Of a DNA stretch of 5,412 bases, positions 1 to 5,412 are shown one piece after another. Numbering within the stretch: position 1 is the stretch's first letter; each line of letters starts with the position of its first letter. The translations under genes were made by a program, and so were the position numbers. The notes below the pieces were generated by a model. It was not told where the DNA came from and did not search any database. It worked only from the letters and a program-made list of their open reading frames with translations. Origin of the DNA: Chamaesiphon sp. (GTDB taxonomy: Bacteria; Cyanobacteriota; Cyanobacteriia; Cyanobacteriales; Chamaesiphonaceae); the NCBI GenBank assembly GCA_026786125.1, contig JAJAYU010000012.1, positions 1 to 5,412 of the forward strand, in the 5' to 3' direction.

Positions 1-731
1 ATGTTGCGGGCTATGACATGATGAAGCTGTTTACTGGCTCCTATGGCACATTAGGGATTCTCACCGAAGTAACCTTGCGCGTTTATCCATTACCCACCGA
101 TTCTGGTACCGTCATCCTCACCGGAGCCACAGCAGGACTCAGGAACGCCGCTAAAATCTTACTTGCGAGTACTTTGACCCCGATCGCGGTAGACGTGCTT
201 TCCACGGCATTTAGCAAGCATCTGGAGATTAGTAATACGCCTAGCTTGGTGGTAAAATTCGCCACTATTACCGCAAGTATTGCCCAGCAGTCAGAGCAGC
301 TATTAGCCATCGGCAAAGGATTGGGTTTGAAAGGTGGTATTTGGCAAGGATCCCAGGCAGAGCAATTGTGGAGCGGCATCCAAACGGGGATTTGGGGCGA
401 TGCACCGATTGGCTGTAAATTGGGTGTACGATCGACCGCTGCAATTGACACGATCGAATTACTCGATCGATCTACAGCCAATACAGCCAAAGGTGTCATC
501 CATCTCAGCAGTGGGATTGGAGTCTGTGCGCTATCAGATGCCAGCAATATTAAACCTCTTCGTACCCATTGTGAAGCTAATGGTGGATTTCTGTCTGTCT
601 TGCAAGCACCTGTAGATGTCAAGCAGCAGATAGATGTGTGGGGATATCGGGGAAATGCGGTACCGCTGATGCGGGAAATCAAACAGCAATTCGATCCTGC
701 GAATATTCTCAATCCAGGACGCTGTTTTTAA
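1..731 (+). CDS. glcE: Glycolate oxidase (dehydrogenase) FAD-binding subunit GlcE, 3' part
   Basis: This is the C-terminal part of a FAD-linked oxidoreductase of the GlcD/GlcE type, which helps oxidise glycolate to glyoxylate in photorespiratory carbon salvage. The gene runs in from outside the window; the first complete codon in frame is at 3, and the ATG codons at 18 and 21 are internal. The first visible residues, [20 protein letters not shown], are the conserved end of the FAD-binding PCMH domain, followed by the [11 protein letters not shown] strand. About 200 residues of cap domain follow, closing with [11 protein letters not shown], the usual C-terminal signature of the family. The roughly 242 residues visible would be about two thirds of a GlcE of around 350 residues. 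The family is secure. GlcE rather than GlcD is inferred from the tail and cap, and the rest of the operon is not visible. Confidence 0.78.
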   Translation, partial: VAGYDMMKLFTGSYGTLGILTEVTLRVYPLPTDSGTVILTGATAGLRNAAKILLASTLTPIAVDVLSTAFSKHLEISNTPSLVVKFATITASIAQQSEQLLAIGKGLGLKGGIWQGSQAEQLWSGIQTGIWGDAPIGCKLGVRSTAAIDTIELLDRSTANTAKGVIHLSSGIGVCALSDASNIKPLRTHCEANGGFLSVLQAPVDVKQQIDVWGYRGNAVPLMREIKQQFDPANILNPGRCF

Positions 732-742
732 CACACGGATCT

Positions 743-809
743 GTAGGGGCTGGTTTATGCTAATGGTTACGCTGTAACAACAACTACCGTAAAAACCCGC
801 CCTCGCCCA
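743..809. repeat. Degenerate inverted repeat downstream of glcE
   Basis: The left arm GTAGGGGCTGGTTTA (743-757) and right arm TAAAAACCCGCCCTCGCCC (790-808) are imperfect reverse complements (GGGGC-GGTTTA against TAAA-CC-GCCC). A small perfect hairpin, GTTAC-GCT-GTAAC (766-778), lies between them. The arms resemble the G-rich/C-rich dispersed palindromes common in cyanobacterial intergenic DNA, here decayed. It could help end glcE transcription, but no run of T follows, so a standard Rho-independent terminator is not supported. Confidence 0.45.
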
Positions 810-897
810 CCAGTAAGTTGTGAGTTGCTTTCACTTCTTCAATATCTACAAGTGTTATAAATAAAGCTGGGCTGAGTTTATGAACAATCTAAATAAC

Positions 898-905
898 GCG
901 ATCGC
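898..905. repeat. HIP1 octamer GCGATCGC
   Basis: This is a perfect copy of the highly iterated palindrome HIP1 of cyanobacteria, sitting just before the TTG start at 911. It is the only full octamer noticed. The 6-base core CGATCG occurs at 17 further places in the window (for example 181, 429, 451, 464, 1062, 1378, 2586, 2866, 3068, 3422, 3899, 4169, 4188, 4473, 5110, 5150 and 5250). Confidence 0.85.
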
Positions 906-910
906 TGCAA

Positions 911-2167
911 TTGAATCCATTAACCATGCAACTTATCTTAGGGCTAATCTCGATCCTGTTCGCTGAAGTCGTGCGAGATTTCTACCATATCGCTGGACAC
1001 TATTGGCAACCTATCAAGCAGAATCACCTGCTTCATCATAAAGCTTATCGACGGGATTTCTCGATCGCCAATATGGAACTATACAAAAAGTCCCAACTGT
1101 ATAACGATGTGCCTGAAGCCCTGTGCATGGTAGGGTTAGGCGCAGTATTAGCCTTGGTAACTCAAAGCCCTGGGATGTGGCTGGGTTGTATTTATTCTAT
1201 TGCCTTCTTAGTGCCCGCATTTTTACGTTCTCAGGGAATGCTACTCGCCACAGATCTCAGCCACAAACCTGGCGATCTCGTCGGAATTCCCGCCCAGTGG
1301 CGTGTCAATCGCACCTACCACTGGCGACACCACTTCGACGAAACCAACGCCTACTATGCTGGACATTTTACATCAGTCGATCGAATCATCGGTACTAGCC
1401 TATCTCTCAAAGGCAAAGTCGTCGCTGTAACTGGTGCTTCAGGGACATTAGGGCAAGCCTTAATCGAAGAATTATCTAGTCAAGGTGCAAAGGTAGTCGC
1501 AATTACCACCAATCAATTAACAATTTTCAAACCAGAAGTCAAAGTCATCTCCTGGCAATTGGGAGCTGAATTAGAATTATTACCTCAGCTTCAAGCAGTA
1601 GACATTTTGATCGTCAATCATGGTATTAATGTCTATGGAGATCGATCAACTGCCGCAATTTATGAGTCTTATGAAGTAAACACTTTTTCTACACTTCGAC
1701 TCACCGAATTATTTTTTCAGACAGTTACTAGATCTTCGGATACAGCAACTAAAGAACTGTGGATCAATACTTCCGAAGCCGAAGTCAATCCAGCCTTTAG
1801 TCCTTTATACGAATTATCCAAACGAACTCTGGGTGACTTAATTACCCTGCGGCGATTAAATGCGCCTTGTATCGTCCGCAAGCTAGTCTTAGGGCCATTT
1901 AAAAGTCAACTAAATCCTTCAGGGATTATGTCAGCTCGTTGGATCGCCTGGGCAACGATTGCTCTAGCAAAAAGAGATTTTCGAGATATTATTGTTACAA
2001 TTAACCCGCTCACTTATCTAGTTTTCCCCGTTAAAGAGCTTTGTCAATCTTGGTACTTTAGATTATTTACCAAGGGTCTAAAAAAGTTTGCTCAAGTAAC
2101 AATCGACGCAGAAAAATTAATTAACTACTCCATTCCCACCCAAGAAATAGACACGGAGAATCTGTGA
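911..2167 (+). CDS. Bifunctional fatty acid hydroxylase/sterol desaturase-like and short-chain dehydrogenase protein
   Basis: This two-domain protein has 418 residues from a TTG start. Residues 1-165 are a membrane fatty-acid-hydroxylase/sterol-desaturase-like domain. Its di-iron histidine boxes are visible: H26-IAG-H30, H39-LLHH-43 and H137-WRHH-141, with extra His at 118 and 152. The block AGHFTSVDRIIGTS (150-163) matches the usual end of the family. Hydrophobic segments lie near 5-20 and 72-104. Residues 168-400 are a Rossmann-type dehydrogenase with TGASGTLG (174-181, NAD(P) binding), NHGIN (236-240), Ser288 and Y300-ELS-K304 as catalytic residues. Fusions of this order are annotated in cyanobacteria as bifunctional sterol desaturase/short chain dehydrogenase. 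The substrate is not established; oxidation and reduction of a lipid, aldehyde or alcohol at the membrane is inferred. An in-frame stop at 890 limits the start to TTG 911 or ATG 926. Neither has a clear Shine-Dalgarno site, so the first five residues are uncertain. Confidence 0.85.
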   Translation: MNPLTMQLILGLISILFAEVVRDFYHIAGHYWQPIKQNHLLHHKAYRRDFSIANMELYKKSQLYNDVPEALCMVGLGAVLALVTQSPGMWLGCIYSIAFLVPAFLRSQGMLLATDLSHKPGDLVGIPAQWRVNRTYHWRHHFDETNAYYAGHFTSVDRIIGTSLSLKGKVVAVTGASGTLGQALIEELSSQGAKVVAITTNQLTIFKPEVKVISWQLGAELELLPQLQAVDILIVNHGINVYGDRSTAAIYESYEVNTFSTLRLTELFFQTVTRSSDTATKELWINTSEAEVNPAFSPLYELSKRTLGDLITLRRLNAPCIVRKLVLGPFKSQLNPSGIMSARWIAWATIALAKRDFRDIIVTINPLTYLVFPVKELCQSWYFRLFTKGLKKFAQVTIDAEKLINYSIPTQEIDTENL

Positions 2168-2183
2168 TCCCAACTGTCTAATC

Positions 2184-2213
2184 CACTATTCACTATTCAC
2201 TATCCACTCACTA
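2184..2213. repeat. CACTATT heptamer tandem repeat
   Basis: CACTATT (2184-2190), CACTATT (2191-2197) and CACTATC (2198-2204) are followed by the shortened units CACT and CACTA up to 2213. The array fills a third of the 92-base spacer before cobQ. No function is seen. Arrays of this kind in intergenic DNA usually arise by slippage. Confidence 0.7.
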
Positions 2214-2241
2214 CCCTAGAGTTCTAATTTAACACTAGAGA

Positions 2242-2250
2242 GGGAGAAGA
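2242..2250 (+). promoter_or_regulatory. Ribosome binding site of cobQ
   Basis: The purine stretch GGGAGAAGA ends 9 bases before TTG 2260, a good Shine-Dalgarno distance. It is about 24 bases from the next in-frame ATG (2275), which is too far. This supports TTG as the start. Confidence 0.6.
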
Positions 2251-2259
2251 CTAAATCAA

Positions 2260-3738
2260 TTGACTAAATCAATCATGGTAGTAGGAACTACCTCCCACGC
2301 AGGTAAATCATTGATGACAGCGGCAATCTGTCGATTGCTAGTCCGCCAGGGCTTTAAAGTTACCCCATTCAAGGGGCAGAATATGGCTCTGAACGCCTAT
2401 ATTACCGCCGATGGTAAGGAAATGGGTCATGCTCAGGCTGTCCAAGCGTGGGCGGCGAAAATAGAGCCACGCATTGAAATGAATCCGATCTTGCTCAAGC
2501 CCCAGGGAGATATGACTTCCCAGGTAATTTTGATGGGTGAGGCTGTTGGCAGAGTCCAAGCGGCTGATTATTATCGAGATTATTTCGATCGAGGCTGGGC
2601 AGCGATTACTGATTGTTTAGACAAATTAGCAACTGAATTTGATTATATTGTCTGCGAAGGTGCGGGCAGTCCAGCCGAAATCAATCTCAAACATCGCGAT
2701 TTAACAAATATGCGAGTGGCGACTTATTTACAGGCAAATACTGTGTTGGTTGCTGATATTGATCGAGGTGGAGTATTCGCTCATATTGTTGGTACTTTAG
2801 AATTATTAGAACCGGAAGAACGTGCTCTGATTAAGGGATTTGTGATCAATAAATTTCGGGGACAACGATCGCTATTAGAGTCAGGAATTACCTGGTTAGA
2901 ACAGCGAACAGGGATTCCAGTAATTGGGGTGATTCCGATGTTAGATCAGGTATTTCCTGCTGAAGATTCGTTGGATTTGTTAGAACGTCGATCTCGCAAA
3001 CCCAATGCAGACTTGACGATTGGTGTAGTGAGATTTCCGCGCATCTCTAACTTTACCGACTTTGATCCGATCGATGCTGAACCCACCGTCAATCTCAAAT
3101 ATATTACGAATAAAGATGAACTAAATAATTGTGATGCAGTAATTCTACCTGGCTCCAAAACCACTATCGCCGATCTCCATTGGCTCCGCCAAACTGGTAT
3201 TGCTGAAAGTATCCCAAATTACCTCACCAACGGCGGCACAATCATGGGCATTTGCGGTGGATTCCAAATGCTTGGTACCACCCTCGCCGATCCGACAGGG
3301 ATCGAAGGCATTGCTGGCGAATACCCAGGTTTAAACCTGCTACCACTCCAAACTACCATCTCTGATGTCAAAACCACTAGACAACGCGCTACTACCAGCA
3401 ATTATCCTCATCAGGGCATCTCGATCGCTGGATACGAAATCCACCAAGGTACTACCCAATGGCACTCTGAACAGGCTAATATCGCTGAGTATGAGCAGTT
3501 ATTCACCGATCAAACTCTCGGTATCGTCGATCAACAACGCACCCTCTGGGGCACATATCTCCACGGCATCTTCGATAATGGTAAATGGCGCAGAAATTGG
3601 CTTAACCACATTCGCTCTCGGCAAAATCTAGCCCCGATCACCAATGAGATACCAGATTATTCAACCCAACGCGAAGAAATTTTCGATCAGTTAGCTGATT
3701 CAATTGCTGAGTATTTAGATCTAAGTAAATTACAATAG
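2260..3738 (+). CDS. cobQ: Cobyric acid synthase CobQ (glutamine-hydrolysing)
   Basis: CobQ uses ATP and glutamine to amidate the b, d, e and g side chains of adenosylcobyrinic acid a,c-diamide, giving adenosylcobyric acid in late cobalamin (or pseudocobalamin) synthesis in the cytosol. The 492 residues match the family length. The N-terminal dethiobiotin-synthetase-like domain shows the phosphate loop VGTTSHAGKS (8-17), PFKGQNMALNAYIT (36-49), EGAGSPAEINL (133-143) and DIDRGGVFA (168 region). The C-terminal class I glutamine amidotransferase domain has LPGSK (296-300), the nucleophile Cys332 in GICGGFQMLG, GYEIHQG (391-397) and the catalytic His435 in TYLHGIFDN. All key residues are present, so it should be active. 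The TTG start is favoured by an upstream GGAGAAGA; ATG 2275 would cut into the strand before the phosphate loop. No other cobalamin gene and no cobalamin riboswitch is visible nearby, so it appears to stand alone. Confidence 0.97.
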   Translation: MTKSIMVVGTTSHAGKSLMTAAICRLLVRQGFKVTPFKGQNMALNAYITADGKEMGHAQAVQAWAAKIEPRIEMNPILLKPQGDMTSQVILMGEAVGRVQAADYYRDYFDRGWAAITDCLDKLATEFDYIVCEGAGSPAEINLKHRDLTNMRVATYLQANTVLVADIDRGGVFAHIVGTLELLEPEERALIKGFVINKFRGQRSLLESGITWLEQRTGIPVIGVIPMLDQVFPAEDSLDLLERRSRKPNADLTIGVVRFPRISNFTDFDPIDAEPTVNLKYITNKDELNNCDAVILPGSKTTIADLHWLRQTGIAESIPNYLTNGGTIMGICGGFQMLGTTLADPTGIEGIAGEYPGLNLLPLQTTISDVKTTRQRATTSNYPHQGISIAGYEIHQGTTQWHSEQANIAEYEQLFTDQTLGIVDQQRTLWGTYLHGIFDNGKWRRNWLNHIRSRQNLAPITNEIPDYSTQREEIFDQLADSIAEYLDLSKLQ

Positions 3739-3764
3739 ATATCGCTACTAAATATTAACTACTT

Positions 3765-3810
3765 ACACTGAGCGGCTTGCATTGAGCGGAGCCGAAATGA
3801 GCCGAAGTGT
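3765..3810. repeat. TGAGCGG-type intergenic repeat with inverted ends
   Basis: Three related heptamers, TGAGCGG (3769-3775), TGAGCGG (3783-3789) and TGAGCCG (3798-3804), are spaced 14 and 15 bases apart. The outer ends ACACTGAGCGGCT (3765-3777) and AGCCGAAGTGT (3800-3810) are imperfect reverse complements and could fold into a hairpin. It resembles the GAGCGGAGCCGAA-type dispersed elements frequent between cyanobacterial genes. The repeat covers the GTG start codon of the next gene. Confidence 0.6.
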
Positions 3811-4373
3811 CAACTGATTCAATGACCGAGCCAGAAGTTACGATCAATCCAGGTTATCTATCCCCAGCAGCAGCCACTGAACTATACAACAAATTACGCG
3901 ATCGGATTGACTGGGATTTGCGGATCAGTGCGCGGAAAACTGCCTGTTTTGGGCTACCTTACAATTATTCTGGTTTGACTTATGAATACCAGCCGATGCA
4001 CTCTCTTCTGCTCCCTTTGTGTGCGCGACTGAAGGAAACTTTGGGATTTGAGCCGAATAGTTGTTTGATCAACTATTACAAAGACGGACGCGACAAGATG
4101 GGCTTCCACTCCGACGAAATTGATAATCTTGAAGCTAATACCCAGATTATCATTATTTCCCTGGGTGTCGATCGGAAGTTGTCGTTTCGATCGACAACCG
4201 ACTACTCCCAAAGGCTCCAATATCTCTTAGCTCACGGCTCACTCCTCTATATGAGCCAGCGCACTCAAGAATTCTGGAGCCATGCGATCAAAAGAGCTAA
4301 TGTGCTAGAAGGTCGGATCAGTCTTACCTTCCGGAGAATTGATCCATTATTTGTGCGGGAGTCGAATCAATAG
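3807..4373 (+). CDS. AlkB-like 2-oxoglutarate/Fe(II) dioxygenase
   Basis: The protein has 188 residues and belongs to the AlkB family, which removes methyl and other alkyl lesions from nucleic acid bases by iron- and 2-oxoglutarate-dependent hydroxylation. The full active site is visible. NYYKDGRDKMGFHSDE (89-104) carries the iron ligands His101 and Asp103. WSHAIKR (157-163) carries the distal iron ligand His159. RISLTFR (170-176) is the arginine pair that binds 2-oxoglutarate in AlkB. FGLPYNYSG (48-56) corresponds to the substrate-side loop before the jelly-roll core. The size is close to compact bacterial AlkB proteins. The start is either GTG 3807, which lies in a dispersed repeat, or ATG 3822; a TGA at 3798 excludes anything earlier. 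The best purine stretch, GCGGAG (3786-3791), is closer to GTG. Whether the substrate is DNA, RNA or another molecule cannot be told. Confidence 0.88.
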   Translation: MSTDSMTEPEVTINPGYLSPAAATELYNKLRDRIDWDLRISARKTACFGLPYNYSGLTYEYQPMHSLLLPLCARLKETLGFEPNSCLINYYKDGRDKMGFHSDEIDNLEANTQIIIISLGVDRKLSFRSTTDYSQRLQYLLAHGSLLYMSQRTQEFWSHAIKRANVLEGRISLTFRRIDPLFVRESNQ

Positions 4374-4422
4374 GGAGATCGCTAGCTCATCATATAAAAT
4401 CAGGAATCGATAAAAATGAGAG

Positions 4423-4470
4423 TTTAAAAAGTGGGTAGGCACGACCAAGAATACCATCTTTTAAAGTTTT
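4423..4470 (+). terminator. Possible terminator hairpin after the AlkB-like gene
   Basis: TTTAAAAAGTGGGTA (4423-4437) can pair with TACCATCTTTTAAA (4452-4465), with one mismatch and one bulge, around a 14-base loop. GTTTT follows (4466-4470). The position, 50 bases after the stop codon, fits a terminator. The stem is AT-rich and therefore weak, so it could be another kind of inverted repeat. Confidence 0.35.
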
Positions 4471-4524
4471 ACCGATCGAATAATCACTCAGTTTATCAAA
4501 AATTTATTGTGCATTCGGATATAG

Positions 4525-4538
4525 TTAGATATTAGATA
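4525..4538. repeat. TTAGATA tandem repeat upstream of the antitoxin
   Basis: Two adjacent copies of TTAGATA (4525-4531 and 4532-4538) lie 30 bases before the antitoxin start. TTGTGC (4507-4512) upstream is a possible but poor -35 element. Toxin-antitoxin operons are often autoregulated at repeats in this position, so this is a candidate operator or promoter region. The evidence is position alone. Confidence 0.25.
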
Positions 4539-4555
4539 TTTTCACTAACGACTAG

Positions 4556-5167
<612 letters not shown>

Positions 5168-5194
5168 CTTTCTGAACTACTCGATTAACTATCG

Positions 5195-5294
5195 TCGATC
5201 AAATATCCATTATTGATCGAACACTATAACGATTGCATACTGATAGGCTCGATCGAGATTAATTAGGATCGGTCGAATATCCACTATCGATCAA
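5195..5294. repeat. Pair of CGATC-bounded imperfect repeats around a palindrome
   Basis: Copy 1 holds AATATCCATTATTGATCGA (5202-5220) and copy 2 AATATCCACTATCGATCAA (5276-5294), matching at 16 of 19 positions and starting 74 bases apart. Copy 1 is also a hairpin, with TCGATCAA (5195-5202) pairing with TTGATCGA (5213-5220). The perfect palindrome CTCGATCGAG (5248-5257) lies between the copies. This region after the toxin gene is otherwise AT-rich with no supported gene up to 5360. Function is unknown; regulatory sites or remnants of a dispersed repeat are both possible. Confidence 0.5.
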
Positions 5295-5359
5295 AAGAAC
5301 ATCACCCAACATAAAACGATCTAACACCATAAAGATCGCAAGCAACAAATATTACTCTA

Positions 5360-5412
5360 ATGGAATCTGTAGATACATGGGATGATTTCATAAAAGCATT
5401 TAATAAAGTTAG
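5360..5412 (+). CDS. Possible start of a further gene, cut by the window end
   Basis: An ATG at 5360 opens a frame that stays open to the window end, reading MESVDTWDDFIKAFNKV. The residues look like an ordinary soluble protein start with an amphipathic helix. However, 17 codons prove little, and no Shine-Dalgarno site is seen in the AT-rich leader. The product is not recognised. Confidence 0.35.
   Translation, partial: MESVDTWDDFIKAFNKV

Noticed and set aside
83..734. Long minus-strand frames opposite glcE
   Set aside because: They are shadows of the coding strand without recognisable motifs or start signals; the + frame has clear FAD-oxidase signatures.
825..861. Promoter before the desaturase/dehydrogenase gene (TATAAA at 856-861)
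   Set aside because: The -10-like hexamer is good, but no -35 element sits at a proper distance (TTGCTT at 825 is 25 bases away, TTTCAC 21). It is too weak to annotate.
880..966. 28-codon ORF (MNNLNNAIAAIESINHATYL...) overlapping the start of the desaturase/dehydrogenase gene
   Set aside because: It has an ATG but no Shine-Dalgarno site and no recognisable motif, and it lies in another frame from a gene whose own N-terminus fits its family. A leader peptide cannot be excluded but is not supported.
2168..2259. Cobalamin riboswitch before cobQ
   Set aside because: The spacer is only 92 bases, filled partly by a tandem repeat, and shows no B12-box-like sequence or extended pairing.

Overview
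The window looks like cyanobacterial chromosome. It holds one perfect HIP1 octamer (GCGATCGC, 898-905) and 18 copies of its core CGATCG, against about one expected by chance. The gene set fits too: a glycolate dehydrogenase subunit, a desaturase/short-chain dehydrogenase fusion of a type annotated in cyanobacteria, cobyric acid synthase, and a toxin of the Sll0205-like PIN group. Genus cannot be set from the sequence. All recognisable genes lie on the + strand.

Layout: 1-731 is the 3' part of a FAD-binding glycolate oxidase subunit (GlcE-like), cut by the window edge. It is followed by a 179-base spacer with a degenerate inverted repeat. 911-2167 encodes a two-domain protein: a membrane fatty-acid-hydroxylase/sterol-desaturase part with three histidine boxes, then a short-chain dehydrogenase part. 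After a spacer with a CACTATT tandem repeat, 2260-3738 is cobQ (cobyric acid synthase), complete with a TTG start. A TGAGCGG-type repeat fills the next gap and runs into the GTG start of an AlkB-like 2-oxoglutarate/iron dioxygenase (3807-4373). A spacer with a hairpin leads to a VapBC-like toxin-antitoxin pair: an intact 66-residue antitoxin (4568-4768) overlapping a broken PIN-domain toxin (4759-5167). The last 245 bases are AT-rich with paired CGATC-containing repeats, and a possible new gene starts at 5360.

The main discovery is how the toxin was broken. Bases 5023-5069 (47 nt) are an in-place inversion between two perfect 10-base inverted arms (5013-5022 and 5070-5079). Reverse-complementing only this segment turns nonsense into GSLPIAHRDPFDRML, the conserved third block of Sll0205-like PIN toxins, in frame with the upstream part. 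The right arm also carries one base too many for the ancestral frame, as if overwritten by a copy of the left arm. One event, best explained by replication template switching, therefore accounts for the lost motif, the frameshift and the perfect arms. The antitoxin is untouched.

The other genes show no obvious common pathway: photorespiratory glycolate use, lipid or alcohol chemistry, corrinoid synthesis and alkylation repair look like independent transcription units on one strand.
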